In this document: positions 1 through 11,554 of the stretch, piece by piece | How the letters are laid out: each line of letters begins with the position of its first letter | Position numbering within the stretch: position 1 is the stretch's first letter | DNA from: Thalassotalea sp. PP2-459 | GTDB taxonomy: Bacteria > Pseudomonadota > Gammaproteobacteria > Enterobacterales > Alteromonadaceae | Direction: 5' to 3' | Length of the DNA stretch: 64,000 nucleotides | NCBI RefSeq assembly: GCF_001913705.1 | Contig: NZ_MKQD01000077.1 | Span: 46,053 to 110,052 of the forward strand | Made by a program: the position numbers and the translations under genes | The notes under the pieces: generated by a model | Databases searched by the model: none | What the model was told of the DNA's origin: nothing | What the model saw: the letters and a program-made list of their open reading frames with translations, nothing else

Positions 1-2621
1 ATCACGTTGAAATTCCCCACAACGACCTATTAAACGGTTCTTCAACCTTAACTTATGCTGCTTATTTTAGGGCGAATAGTTGGAATGGTACTACACAAAT
101 AATGGCCAAATCAGTACACGGCGGTGGATCTGGTAGAGCACAAATGGGTATTTTTTCTGAAAGAGGTGTTTTAAAGGGGCGGGCCGAAACGGTTAATGGT
201 AGGCATGAAATTACGTCGTCATTACCTGCAATATTAGGTGATTGGGTACATGTTGCTTTGGTATTTGATGGTTCAAGTTTAAAGCTATATCAAGACGGTG
301 TCGTTGTTGCTAGTAAATCTTTCTCTGCGACAACATTAGTTCAAACCAATGACCCATTAGCGATCAGTAAACGTGTAGGTACCAATCAATATTTCTTCCA
401 TGGTCTTATTGATGACATTCATGTTTTTCAAAATGCATTATCTGCCGCGGAAGTACAAACGCTTATTGATAACAACCCGAGTTGTCCACTGACCGATGTG
501 GATCATTACTTAATCACGCACAGTGGAACAGGATTAACATGTGAACCTGAGCCCATCACAATAAAAGCTTGTACCAATAGTTTTGGCGCAAATTGTGTTG
601 AATCGAGCAATATTGTCAATGTAGATCTTGTTGCTACAGGTAGTTCACATGCCGTGACTCAAACGGTCAGTTTTATTGGCAGCACCACGGTTGATTTACC
701 TTTTCAAGTCGCAGAGACGGCGACGTTATCAATTAATAATGCCAGTATTGCAGCTAGCAACGGATACGTATGTAATAGTAATAATCCAAATGATTGTGAA
801 ATCACGTTTAGTAACGCGGGCTTTAAAATTACCGGCTTCAATAACATTGAAGTTGCTGGCGAACCAATGCTTTCTGCTGGAAACTCGAGAATCTTTATTC
901 AAGCAGTGAAAGATAATAAAGGGGTATGCCAAGGATATTTTGATACCCCAGGCGTTAGAGATATTGATTTCGCCATGAAAGCTATCACGCCAAATACAAC
1001 CAATGGCACGCAGGACTATGCCATTGGCAATAGCATAATACCGAAGTACAACGGTGCAACGCCCAGTCAATATACATCGGTCAGTTTAACGTTTGATGTG
1101 AACTCGCAAGCGCAATTGCCGAATAACCTCTATGATGATGCAGGTGAAATTGCGTTATATGCCAAGCACACTATTCCCGCTACTGTAGACAACCCTGCAA
1201 TCACGCTTGTTGGAGACAGTGATGTTTTTTATGTAAGGCCTTATGCGTTTTTAATTTCAGCCTCTACTTCTTCCGGAAATAGCCTAGATAACACAAGCGA
1301 TACCGGGGGAAGTATTCAAAAAGCGGGTGAAGCGTTTAATTTATCGATAAAAGCCGTGAATAAATCAGGTGATGTGACAAAGAATTTTAACAAAAATGTA
1401 GAGTTGGCGTTACAGCGAACAGCGCCATTTAGCGAAGGTGATGAGGGAGTATTGGTTGCTAAAAATGTAGTAGGGTTAGTGTCAAATACCCTCGCAGAAA
1501 ATTATACCGGTGTCACGGTGCCTTTTTCTCAAGGGGAATACAATAGCACAGTCAATGATCAAGGTGCGGCATACAGCGAAGTAGGATTAATTAAATTGTT
1601 TGCTCGTGAAGTACAAAATGCCAATAACAACAATAATCATGCGCAAGGCCAGTCGGCTATCGGGCGATTTGTGCCGGCGCAGTTTGCGATGATCAGTAGT
1701 GGTGTAGATAATTTTTGTAATGCTATGACATATATGTCTCAACCAGAAATTAAATTCAATTATCAGATAGAGGCGCAAAATTCAAAGGGTGTTAAAACTG
1801 AAAATTATCTTAAAACTAGCAATTTTGACTTTATTAAGGCGAATATTACTTTTGTTGCTGAAAATGCCAATGTAACGGATTTAACAACGCGATTAACTGA
1901 CTTTAAAGGCAGTTGGCAATCAGGTGTTTATGAAAATGATGACGATCATTTAGGTGATGACCTTGGTAAATTTAATCGACTAACAACTATCGATGGTCCC
2001 TATGAACAACTTCGGTACGGTATTAAGCTTGTCGATCCCGAAGGCAGTGAATTACTAAGTTTAGATATGTTATCGAATGCGGGTAACTTTACCGCGAAAG
2101 CATTGGCAATCGATGTTAGTGAAATGCTTTATGGTCGATGGGTCATGGATAATGCTTATGGCCCTGAAACCGAAGACTTACCCGTTGCAATGACGGTTGA
2201 ATATTTTAATGGTGGTAAGTTTATGACCAATACAAGTGATAGCTGTACGACTCCGTCATTAAATACAACGCCTAACGATAAAGTTGCTTCTGGTGCAATT
2301 TTTAGTGGTGGCTTAGGGGAAGGACAATATCGATTGTTTGATGAAGATAATTCAGATGGATTAACAGCTTCAGATGTTGAAGCGGCAACTTCAGGTGCTT
2401 TTGCCGCGGGACACTTTATTGAACAGCCAAGCCGATTTACTTTCAGCGCCCCCAGAAATGGTGAACAAGGTGTATTACGGTTTGAATATGAAGTGCCTGA
2501 ATGGTTAAAATACGATTGGCAAGATAATGGCAATAACGATGATAACCCTGCAGCGTTATTAAATTTTGGTCTATTTCGTGGTAACGATCGGGTAATTTCG
2601 TGGCGAGAAATTCAAAAATAA
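1..2621 (+). CDS. mshQ: MSHA biogenesis protein MshQ, C-terminal part (5' end outside window)
   Basis: The frame is open from base 3, so the window opens inside this gene and about 872 residues of its C-terminal part are visible. The first ~145 residues form a LamG/concanavalin-like beta-sandwich (motifs LVFDGSSLKLYQDG and GLIDDIHVF). A long DUF6701-type region follows, rich in beta-strand and Asn/Ser with scattered cysteines. MshQ is the last gene of the mannose-sensitive haemagglutinin (type IV pilus) operon in Vibrio and Alteromonadales, where it is typically followed by mreB, as here. Its exact role is undefined; an exported, pilus-associated surface protein is the usual inference. Family call rests on domain order and neighbourhood. 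Confidence 0.75.
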   Translation, partial: HVEIPHNDLLNGSSTLTYAAYFRANSWNGTTQIMAKSVHGGGSGRAQMGIFSERGVLKGRAETVNGRHEITSSLPAILGDWVHVALVFDGSSLKLYQDGVVVASKSFSATTLVQTNDPLAISKRVGTNQYFFHGLIDDIHVFQNALSAAEVQTLIDNNPSCPLTDVDHYLITHSGTGLTCEPEPITIKACTNSFGANCVESSNIVNVDLVATGSSHAVTQTVSFIGSTTVDLPFQVAETATLSINNASIAASNGYVCNSNNPNDCEITFSNAGFKITGFNNIEVAGEPMLSAGNSRIFIQAVKDNKGVCQGYFDTPGVRDIDFAMKAITPNTTNGTQDYAIGNSIIPKYNGATPSQYTSVSLTFDVNSQAQLPNNLYDDAGEIALYAKHTIPATVDNPAITLVGDSDVFYVRPYAFLISASTSSGNSLDNTSDTGGSIQKAGEAFNLSIKAVNKSGDVTKNFNKNVELALQRTAPFSEGDEGVLVAKNVVGLVSNTLAENYTGVTVPFSQGEYNSTVNDQGAAYSEVGLIKLFAREVQNANNNNNHAQGQSAIGRFVPAQFAMISSGVDNFCNAMTYMSQPEIKFNYQIEAQNSKGVKTENYLKTSNFDFIKANITFVAENANVTDLTTRLTDFKGSWQSGVYENDDDHLGDDLGKFNRLTTIDGPYEQLRYGIKLVDPEGSELLSLDMLSNAGNFTAKALAIDVSEMLYGRWVMDNAYGPETEDLPVAMTVEYFNGGKFMTNTSDSCTTPSLNTTPNDKVASGAIFSGGLGEGQYRLFDEDNSDGLTASDVEAATSGAFAAGHFIEQPSRFTFSAPRNGEQGVLRFEYEVPEWLKYDWQDNGNNDDNPAALLNFGLFRGNDRVISWREIQK

Positions 2622-2771
2622 CCGCTTTTTGACATTTTCATGAAAAAAGTTGCAAAAAAACGTGTTTTTTTCATCATTGAGGCATCACATCTAGTACATA
2701 CTGGGGTATGATTACCGACAATTAGCAAAATAATTGAAGTACGCTATGGCAGGCATGTTGTAGTCAAGTAG

Positions 2772-3833
<1,062 letters not shown>

Positions 3834-4017
3834 TAACGAGCTTTATGCTTGTTATGACACTTTATGAATTCGTTAGAAGTACTCTTTGGTAACAATCAAT
3901 ACCGTGCTTTTTTCTCATGTTAAAGTGTATTGTAGGCGCATAAATTGACGCCAGATGGCTTAAGTAATTTACATTATGCGCGATTAAATTTAATAAAAAA
4001 GAGAAACTATATTCTCG

Positions 4018-4905
4018 ATGAATCCTATATTCAAACATGGACCTTCTCCACAGCACCGGCTAGTTCTGGTGCTGTTTTGTTCTGCGCTATTGATATTTTT
4101 TGACCATAAAATGAATAGTTTCGAGTTTGTGCGTGGCTATTTACAGTCTATGGTAAGTCCATTGCAATACTTAGCTACAACCCCTAAACAAGCGATTGAT
4201 TGGGCAGTAGAGAATTTAACTACCAGACAACATTTGATAGAAGAAAATCAACGACTTAAATCAAATGAGTTGCAATTTCAAGAGCAGGCAATGCAACTTA
4301 ATATTCTTAAGCAAGAAAATGATAGGTTACGTTCGTTGTTGTCATCTCCTGTGCGCAAAGATGCTAAGAAAATGGTGGCTGAGATTTTATCCGTCGATAG
4401 CGACCCTTATTCTCACCAAGTGGTTATTAACCGAGGCGCTAATGATGGTGTGTTTGAAGGACAAGCCATTATTGATGAAAAGGGTATTGTTGGCCAAATA
4501 TTACATGTTGGTACTATTACAAGTCGGGTATTATTAATAACAGATGTTACTCATGCTGTGCCGGTGCGAAACCGTAGAAACGGTATACGTATGGTAGCCA
4601 ACGGTACAGGTACTATTGATCGATTAGTGCATAATTTTGTGCCGCACAGTACAGATGTGTTAGTAGGTGACTTACTGGTAACATCAGGCCTTGGCGGTAA
4701 ATACCCAGAAGGTTATCCAGTTGCTAAAGTTGTAGCCGTTAAAATGGATGAATCTAGACCATTTGCACAGGTTCAAAGTGAGCCAGTTGCGCAAATAAAT
4801 CGACTACGTTATGTCTTACTTTTATGGCCAGAAAAACCAACACCAATATTTTCAAGTAAAGATGCATTAACAGTAGCGCCGGAGAGTGAAAATGCTGGCT
4901 CATAA
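4018..4905 (+). CDS. mreC: Rod-shape determining protein MreC
   Basis: This bitopic inner-membrane protein links MreB filaments to the periplasmic wall-synthesis enzymes. Visible are a short cytoplasmic tail, one membrane helix at about residues 18-32 (LVLVLFCSALLIFF), a periplasmic coiled coil at about 65-105 (ENQRLKSNELQFQEQ), and the beta-rich MreC domain (VINRGANDGVFEGQ, DLLVTSGLGGKYPEGYP). Its 295 residues are typical for a gammaproteobacterium. An AAGAGAA lies before the ATG. The 3' end overlaps the start of mreD by 14 bases, indicating coupled translation. Confidence 0.97.
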   Translation: MNPIFKHGPSPQHRLVLVLFCSALLIFFDHKMNSFEFVRGYLQSMVSPLQYLATTPKQAIDWAVENLTTRQHLIEENQRLKSNELQFQEQAMQLNILKQENDRLRSLLSSPVRKDAKKMVAEILSVDSDPYSHQVVINRGANDGVFEGQAIIDEKGIVGQILHVGTITSRVLLITDVTHAVPVRNRRNGIRMVANGTGTIDRLVHNFVPHSTDVLVGDLLVTSGLGGKYPEGYPVAKVVAVKMDESRPFAQVQSEPVAQINRLRYVLLLWPEKPTPIFSSKDALTVAPESENAGS

Positions 4906-5371
4906 CGGTATTATTATTCTATTAACTTTATTAGTAGCGATAGTCGGTTCTATTATGCCGCTGCCATTAAACGTTGATGCCTTTAGACCTGATTGGGTGC
5001 TGGTAGTCTTACTTTATTGGACCTTAGCATTACCAAGCCGAGTAAATGTGATCACAGCTTGGTTAATGGGTTTTCTACTTGATGTACTTTTAGGGTCGGT
5101 ACTAGGGGTACATGCGGCAGCAATGGCATTATGTGTGTATATTGTTGCAGGAAACTTTCAAAAAATTCGTAACTTTTCAGTTTGGCAGCAAGCACTTATT
5201 GTTGGTGTACTATCAGCTTTATATCACTTGTTGGTGTTTTGGTTTCAACGCTTTTTAACGGATATTATCTTTTTACCAAGCTACTTATATCCAGTGATCA
5301 CCACAATCATTTTATGGCCGTGGGCTTTTTTATTATTACGAAAAATACGCCGGCATTTTGGTATTAAATAA
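4892..5371 (+). CDS. mreD: Rod-shape determining protein MreD
   Basis: A small integral membrane protein of the elongasome, about 159 residues with five hydrophobic segments (for example GIIILLTLLVAIVGSIMP and WVLVVLLYWTLAL). I place the start at the ATG at 4892: GGAG at 4881-4884 sits seven bases upstream. The alternative GTG at 4886 would leave no room for that site. It overlaps mreC and is followed closely by maf, the standard mreBCD-maf-rng order of gammaproteobacteria. MreD sequences are poorly conserved, so the call leans on size, topology and position. Confidence 0.93.
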   Translation: MLAHNGIIILLTLLVAIVGSIMPLPLNVDAFRPDWVLVVLLYWTLALPSRVNVITAWLMGFLLDVLLGSVLGVHAAAMALCVYIVAGNFQKIRNFSVWQQALIVGVLSALYHLLVFWFQRFLTDIIFLPSYLYPVITTIILWPWAFLLLRKIRRHFGIK

Positions 5372-5382
5372 CAGGAGTGTGC

Positions 5383-5985
5383 ATGTCACAACTGTACTCA
5401 TTGATTTTAGCCTCGCAATCTCCACGACGAAAAGCATTTCTTTCGCAATTAGGCTATCAATTTGAAAGTATTAGCCCAGATATTGATGAATCGTTAAAAG
5501 CGCAAGAAACACCTGATGATTATGTAGCACGTTTAGCGTTAGAAAAAGCACAATGTATTGCTAATCAATTTGCCGATACAACGGTTGTTATTGGTTCTGA
5601 TACTTGTGTTGTTTACCAACAACGTATTTTAGGAAAGCCAGAAAATCTACAACAATGCAGGGAATATTTGATGTTACTGTCAGGAAATACTCATCAAGTA
5701 TACACAGGCGTGGCGGTTGTTCAGCAAGCGTTAAGCAAAACATCAGTAGTTTGTACTCATGTGGAGTTTGATGAGATATCTGATGCCGAAATAAACGCTT
5801 ATTGGCGCAGTGGGGAACCTAAAGATAAAGCAGGTGGCTATGGTATTCAGGGAATAGGCGGTCAATTTGTTAAGGCAATCAATGGCAGTTATTCTTCAGT
5901 TGTTGGCTTACCGTTGTCTGAAACCAAACAACTATTAACCCAGTTTAATATCTTTACCCCCTTCAATCGCACGACTACCAAATAA
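5383..5985 (+). CDS. maf: Maf-family nucleotide pyrophosphatase (YhdE type)
   Basis: Maf proteins hydrolyse nucleoside triphosphates, preferring dTTP, UTP and modified pyrimidines, to monophosphate and diphosphate. They are taken to act in house-cleaning and septation control. The start of the fold, LASQSPRRKAFLSQLG, carries the phosphate-binding Ser/Arg/Arg. IGSDT near residue 72 holds the catalytic Asp, and DKAGGYGIQG near 150 is the second signature. The ATG at 5383 is chosen because AGGAG ends five bases before it; a GTG at 5377 is the alternative. Position between mreD and rng points to the YhdE rather than the YceF branch. Confidence 0.95.
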   Translation: MSQLYSLILASQSPRRKAFLSQLGYQFESISPDIDESLKAQETPDDYVARLALEKAQCIANQFADTTVVIGSDTCVVYQQRILGKPENLQQCREYLMLLSGNTHQVYTGVAVVQQALSKTSVVCTHVEFDEISDAEINAYWRSGEPKDKAGGYGIQGIGGQFVKAINGSYSSVVGLPLSETKQLLTQFNIFTPFNRTTTK

Positions 5986-5995
5986 AGGAAGTTAA

Positions 5996-7459
5996 ATGGC
6001 CGGTGAATTACTGATCAATGTAACCCCCAGTGAAACGCGTGTAGCGCTTATCGAAAATGGTGTGCTTCAAGAAGTGCATGTTGAACGGGAAGCTAAGCGT
6101 GGTCTCGTTGGTAATATTTATCTTGGCAAAGTGATTAGAGTGCTACCAGGCATGCAAGCAGCTTTTGTTGATATTAACCTGGATAAAGCTGCCTTTTTAC
6201 ATGCTTCAGATATTAATTCTTCATTGATCCTTAACGAAGAAAGTAATGGCGACCAAGTGCCTGATATTAGAAGCTTAGTGCATGAAGGCCAGCATATCGT
6301 TGTACAAGTTGTAAAAGATCCATTGGGAACAAAAGGGGCTCGATTAACGACTGATATTACAGTAGCAGCACGTTATTTGGTTTTAATGCCAAATGCTAGT
6401 CATGCAGGTATTTCCCAGCGAATTGAAGATGTAGAAGAGCGAAAACGACTGCGTGAAATAGTACAACCTTATTGTGAAGATGATCACGGCTTTATTGTAC
6501 GTACAGCTGCAGAAGGAGCGGGTGAAAAAGAATTACAACACGATGCAGAGTTCCTATGCCGTGTTTGGGCAAAAGTGATGGAACGAAAAAAACGCAAACA
6601 AACTAAAGTTGCTATCTATCAAGATTTACCACTCGCGTTTAGAGTTATTCGTGACTTTGTCGGGATTTCGTTAGAGCGCATTCGAGTTGATTCTAAACTA
6701 ACCTTTGATCAACTGGGTGAATTTACGCAAGAGTTTGTGCCAGAACTTACGCCGGTAATGGAATATTACCCTGGCGAACGTCCGATTTTTGACTTGTTTG
6801 ATGTTGAGAATGAAATTCAGCGCGCCTTACATCGAAAAATTGAATTGAAATCTGGTGGCTATTTAATTATTGACCAAACGGAAGCGATGACCACCATTGA
6901 TATCAATACTGGCGCCTTTGTTGGGCATCGTAATTTAGAAGAAACAATTTTTAATACTAACATTGAAGCAACACAAGCCATCGCCAGACAATTAAGATTA
7001 CGGAACTTAGGTGGGATCATTATTGTCGACTTTATAGACATGCATAATGAAGATCACCAAAGACGTGTGTTGCATAGTTTAGATGTAGCGATGGCTCGCG
7101 ATAATGTGAAATATAGTCTTTCAGACTTTTCGGCTTTAGGGCTTGTTGAAATGACTCGCAAAAGAACCCGTGAAAGCTTAGAGCATATTTTATGCGGAGA
7201 GTGCCCAGTTTGCGATGGTCGTGGCTATTTAAAAACGGTTGAAACCGTCTGTTTTGAAATACTACGTGAAATTGTTCGAGTTAATCGTGCGTATGATGCC
7301 GATAAGTTTATTGTTTATGCGTCAACAGCAGTTAGCGAGTCGTTAGTGAACGATGAATTTCATAATCTTGCTGAACTTGAAGTTTTTATCGGCAAGCAAA
7401 TTAAAGTGCAAACTGAGATCATGTATAATCAGGAACAATTTGATGTCGTCATGATGTGA
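5996..7459 (+). CDS. rng: Ribonuclease G
   Basis: Endoribonuclease of the RNase E/G family, which matures the 5' end of 16S rRNA and degrades some mRNAs. Its 487 residues match RNase G and lack the long C-terminal scaffold of RNase E. The N-terminal S1 domain covers about residues 35-130. The catalytic metal-binding aspartates lie in TTIDINTGAF and IIIVDFIDMHNEDH. The zinc-link and CPVCDGRGY motif at about 400-410 ties the dimer together. A clear AAGGA precedes the ATG, and it follows maf by ten bases, presumably in one operon. Confidence 0.97.
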   Translation: MAGELLINVTPSETRVALIENGVLQEVHVEREAKRGLVGNIYLGKVIRVLPGMQAAFVDINLDKAAFLHASDINSSLILNEESNGDQVPDIRSLVHEGQHIVVQVVKDPLGTKGARLTTDITVAARYLVLMPNASHAGISQRIEDVEERKRLREIVQPYCEDDHGFIVRTAAEGAGEKELQHDAEFLCRVWAKVMERKKRKQTKVAIYQDLPLAFRVIRDFVGISLERIRVDSKLTFDQLGEFTQEFVPELTPVMEYYPGERPIFDLFDVENEIQRALHRKIELKSGGYLIIDQTEAMTTIDINTGAFVGHRNLEETIFNTNIEATQAIARQLRLRNLGGIIIVDFIDMHNEDHQRRVLHSLDVAMARDNVKYSLSDFSALGLVEMTRKRTRESLEHILCGECPVCDGRGYLKTVETVCFEILREIVRVNRAYDADKFIVYASTAVSESLVNDEFHNLAELEVFIGKQIKVQTEIMYNQEQFDVVMM

Positions 7460-7573
7460 TTATGCGTGATAAATCTTCATGTTAAACATGGGGTGTTACC
7501 AACAAAACAAGGAGTGAAGTTGGCGTTAAGCAAGGATATCGTAAAAATTACCTACAGAGGTGAATGAATTTAG

Positions 7574-10500
7574 ATGATGAGAGTATCGAAGGTTTCCAAT
7601 CGTTGGTTAAACCGAGCATACAAAATATTGGCTATTTTATTAGTCATATTTGCTGTGCTGATAAGCTCGTTACGTCTATTTTTGCCTTACGCCCATAATT
7701 ATCGTCAGCATTTACAAGATTATATTAATAATACTTATAATAGCCATATTGTTATCGGTAATTTAAATATGGGCTGGTTGAGCTCAGGGCCCAGCTTAAT
7801 TGCTGAAAATGTAAGTGTTTTGCAAACTGAAGGTGCTGAAATTTATATTGAAGCATTTGATGTCAGTGTCGATTTTTGGCGAAGTATAAAGCAGCGTAAT
7901 ATTGTCACTAAAGATCTATCATTAAATGGGGTCAGAGTACTTTTTGATCAGCAAGCGTTTGCCAATAATTCTACAAGTAATACTAAACTAGTAAAAAATG
8001 CATCAAGGCTTTTTTTGAAGCAAATAAACCGTTTTTCTGTACAAAATAGCCAAATAATCTACCGTGATGAGAAAGGTGAAAGAACGTTCTTAATCAATGA
8101 ACTGTATTGGGCAAATAATGGGTTGTCGCATAAAGCGAAAGGAAAGGTGGTGTTAGACGGACTAACCTCGAATACCCTACAGTTTAATATGGCTATTCGT
8201 GGTGAGAAGCTTCGTGACATGCAAGGTAAGCTTTATTTACAAGCGAACCAACTCAATATTACCCCTTGGTTAGACAAAGTCTTCGCCATTGAAGATGAAA
8301 ATACCCATGCATCGATCAATTTTGATGCATGGTTAGACATTAAAAATGGTAAAGCTGATCAATTACAAGTGTCGTTAGGTGACAATCAAATCGCTTGGCA
8401 ACATCAAAATGCGATAAAAACCTTGAATATTACACAAGGGCAATTGGTGTTTGATAATCTATCAACAACTGAAATGCTTCATGTGTATTCTAACAACATT
8501 TTAATTCGCACCGATGAGCAACAGTGGCAGCCATTCGTGGTTGATGTAAAACGCAATAATGGCGGTTTAATCGGCAGTATTTCTCAGTTAGATATTGGTG
8601 GCGTCAATGATTTATTACCGTTATTTATTGAACAAAAAGAAATACGTTCAACACTTGAAGCGATAAACCCGAGTGGACAAATAACGCAAATTGTCTTTCA
8701 GCAGTCAAAAGACGAATTAAAAGCAACAGCGAACTTCTCTCAATTTCAATCACAATTCAGCGAAGGGATCCCTGCTATTTCTGGGCTTTCTGGTGAGGTT
8801 GTTTTCCATAACGATACGATGAAAGTGGCACTAGATGGTCAACAAGGAATCGTTGACTTTGCAGAGCATTTTGAAGCGCCAATTACTTTTGAACGGCTAT
8901 TAGGGAATGTTGTAATAAGGAAACAGGCAGAACAATGGAAAATATCTTCTACTGATCTGGTGCTTGATTCGTCAAAGATAAAAATGAATGCCGCTCTGGG
9001 CATCACTGTTTCGCCAGATAAAGACACTGAGATGTGGTTAGTTGCTAATGCTTCTGGGCTTAATGTCGTTGATGCGCCTTCATTATATCCATCATTATTG
9101 ATGGGTGAAAATTTGGTTGGCTACTTAAACAGTGCGCTTAAAAAAGGTACCGTTTCACAAGCGAAAATATTATTTAATGGGCCATTGGCAAAATTTCCGT
9201 TTGATCATAATGAAGGTATTTTTAACGTAAACGCTGAGCTTGAAAATGCCAGTTTTATCTTCAATGAAAACTGGCCTGCCATTCAACATTTTGCGGCAAA
9301 TTTAAATTTCACCAATAATAAAATGTTGATCACAGGAAGATCTGGTACGTTAAATGGGTTGGATGTTACCGGAGTTACGGCTTCAATAGATTCTTTATCA
9401 CATGATCAAGTGTTAAACGTTGCTGCCAATATCGCACAAGCAGACCCTGCTTTAGTGACGAACCTGATGCTAACGAGCCCTCTCGATGAAAGTGTTGGCG
9501 CAGTATTGGAGCAGGTGAATGTTAAGCAAAATATCGCGGCAACATTTTCACTTTCTTTACCGCTTAATGATGTTGATGCGATCGTTGCAAAAGGTAATAT
9601 TAGATTTAATGATAATGACGTAGCGCTGAAATCACCGGAAATGCTATTTAGTGGCTTAAATGGGCAGTTGACGTTTGAAAATGAAAAAATTAATACAAAA
9701 GGTTTAACAGCAAATTGGCGAGGGATGCCGCTATCGTTTGAAGTAACAGGGATTCAGAACCCTCTACATTATGAAACCGAAATAAATATCTCTGCTTTAT
9801 GGCCAGAAAACGCATGGTTAGCGCAATTACCTACACTGATGAAACCGTATGGTGAAGGTCTATTAGCGTGGCAAGGGCAATTAGTGCTAAACAACTTTGA
9901 TGATGGTGAATTTAATTATCACTTAACCGTTGATTCAACTTTAGAAGGAACAATCCTCAATTTACCTTCCCCGTTCAACAAAAGGGAGCAAGAAATCACT
10001 AAGAGTAAAGTGATTGTCAATGGTGATTTGGAAGAGTCAACTATTGATGCAATGATCGGTGATCAATTGGCCTTTTATGGCAAACTAAATCATCAACAAA
10101 TCAACTTCAATCAGTCACATTTGATTTTAGGCGATGAACCTATGTCACTACCTAAGACAGGATTCCACGTGACAACCGCATTAGCTTCGGCCAGCGTTCA
10201 CGAATGGCAACCATTTATTACCGACTTATTAACGAGTATAGACTTATTGAATACCGAAAATGATGAGCAAAATAGCCCCTTATTACCTTCACCCGATATT
10301 ATTCGCGGGAATATTGCGCAGGTAGATTTATATGGTGAAGAACTTAACGGTGTTTCTTTTGATTTAGCCGATCAAACGAGCTGGTGGCAACTCACGATAA
10401 CCAGCAAGGAAGCTCGAGGAGAAGTTAGAATATTTCCTGAGCTACTGGCACAGGGTATCGATATTAATGCTGATTATATTCGAATTGCGCCTGAAAAAGC

Positions 10501-11554
10501 GTTATTCAATACCGAAGAATCAAATGTAACGGAACAGTTTGCTAAAGAAAATATTATCGATAACACAGATGAGCATTTAAACCAGAAAATTTTCGAAAAC
10601 ATGCCACCAATTCGCTTTTCTTGCGGTGAGTGTCAATACGCTAATTTATCTTTTGGAAAAGTCGATTTTTTATTAAATCGAATTAGTGATGGTAAATTGG
10701 TCATTGAGAATTTTGTTGCCAAAAGAAAAGGTAACCAGTTGGCATTTGATGCGAGTTGGGAAGTACAAGGCGAACATTCGATTACTGATATCATTGGACG
10801 CTTTAATAGCAACGATATTGAAAGAGAATTTGAGCGTTTAGGTCTATCATCAACCGTAGCTGACAGCGGTTTGGAAGCTTCTTTTGCCGTTAATTGGTTA
10901 GGTGGGCCGCATAATTTTGCCGTGAATAATTTTAATGGGGATATTAAAGCAGAACTTGACGAAGGAGTGTTAAAGGAAGTTCCTGATCAAGCAAGAGCCT
11001 TTTCAATACTTAGCCTACAATCGTTAGTAAGAAAGTTAAGGTTCGACTTTCGTGATATGTTTTCTGATGGCATGTTTTATAGTGAAATAAAGGGTGATTA
11101 TCATATTAAAGATGGTATTGTTTATACTAAGAATACTTTTATGAAAGGGGCTGCAGGTGATTTAAGCGTTAAAGGTAATACGGATTTAACGACTCAAAAA
11201 TTAGATTACCGCATGTCATATCAGCCTAATGTTACCTCAAGTCTTCCTGCTATCGCGTGGATTGCAACGTTAAACCCTGTGACGTTTTTAGCTGGTGTGG
11301 CGATAGATGGTGTGATCACCTCTCAAGTACCCGTTGAGTACCAATTTGCGTTAACGGGTGATATTGCTAAGCCAAACTTTGAACAGATAAATAAAAAGAC
11401 TAAACACATAAGTGTTGGACAAGATTCTCCTCCTCAAATTGTTGAAAATTTACCAGAGATAACACCTGAGCAAAAAATTGAAGGTGTACTGAACCCAGAA
11501 ACAGGGCTGATAGAGCCAGTCAAAAAAGATCAAATGGAACGGCCAAATGGTTAA
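7574..11554 (+). CDS. yhdP: AsmA-like envelope phospholipid-transport protein YhdP
   Basis: A 1326-residue protein with a single N-terminal membrane anchor at about residues 14-35 (YKILAILLVIFAVLISSL) followed by a very long periplasmic beta-groove. The C-terminal part (about 1080-1270, with DRVL-like segments such as LRFDFRDMFSDGMFYSEIKG) is the AsmA/DUF3971 core. In E. coli YhdP, TamB and YdbH are partly redundant bridges that carry phospholipids to the outer membrane. The order rng-yhdP-nitrilase-tldD is conserved in gammaproteobacteria. The 114-base gap from rng holds no gene. The ATG at 7574 or the adjacent one at 7577 could start it. Confidence 0.93.
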   Translation: MMRVSKVSNRWLNRAYKILAILLVIFAVLISSLRLFLPYAHNYRQHLQDYINNTYNSHIVIGNLNMGWLSSGPSLIAENVSVLQTEGAEIYIEAFDVSVDFWRSIKQRNIVTKDLSLNGVRVLFDQQAFANNSTSNTKLVKNASRLFLKQINRFSVQNSQIIYRDEKGERTFLINELYWANNGLSHKAKGKVVLDGLTSNTLQFNMAIRGEKLRDMQGKLYLQANQLNITPWLDKVFAIEDENTHASINFDAWLDIKNGKADQLQVSLGDNQIAWQHQNAIKTLNITQGQLVFDNLSTTEMLHVYSNNILIRTDEQQWQPFVVDVKRNNGGLIGSISQLDIGGVNDLLPLFIEQKEIRSTLEAINPSGQITQIVFQQSKDELKATANFSQFQSQFSEGIPAISGLSGEVVFHNDTMKVALDGQQGIVDFAEHFEAPITFERLLGNVVIRKQAEQWKISSTDLVLDSSKIKMNAALGITVSPDKDTEMWLVANASGLNVVDAPSLYPSLLMGENLVGYLNSALKKGTVSQAKILFNGPLAKFPFDHNEGIFNVNAELENASFIFNENWPAIQHFAANLNFTNNKMLITGRSGTLNGLDVTGVTASIDSLSHDQVLNVAANIAQADPALVTNLMLTSPLDESVGAVLEQVNVKQNIAATFSLSLPLNDVDAIVAKGNIRFNDNDVALKSPEMLFSGLNGQLTFENEKINTKGLTANWRGMPLSFEVTGIQNPLHYETEINISALWPENAWLAQLPTLMKPYGEGLLAWQGQLVLNNFDDGEFNYHLTVDSTLEGTILNLPSPFNKREQEITKSKVIVNGDLEESTIDAMIGDQLAFYGKLNHQQINFNQSHLILGDEPMSLPKTGFHVTTALASASVHEWQPFITDLLTSIDLLNTENDEQNSPLLPSPDIIRGNIAQVDLYGEELNGVSFDLADQTSWWQLTITSKEARGEVRIFPELLAQGIDINADYIRIAPEKALFNTEESNVTEQFAKENIIDNTDEHLNQKIFENMPPIRFSCGECQYANLSFGKVDFLLNRISDGKLVIENFVAKRKGNQLAFDASWEVQGEHSITDIIGRFNSNDIEREFERLGLSSTVADSGLEASFAVNWLGGPHNFAVNNFNGDIKAELDEGVLKEVPDQARAFSILSLQSLVRKLRFDFRDMFSDGMFYSEIKGDYHIKDGIVYTKNTFMKGAAGDLSVKGNTDLTTQKLDYRMSYQPNVTSSLPAIAWIATLNPVTFLAGVAIDGVITSQVPVEYQFALTGDIAKPNFEQINKKTKHISVGQDSPPQIVENLPEITPEQKIEGVLNPETGLIEPVKKDQMERPNG

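Noticed and set aside
7771..7785. Another copy of the GAGCTCAGG palindrome in yhdP
   Set aside because: TTGAGCTCAGGG there lacks the flanking TAACC/GGTTA arms and is within coding sequence.
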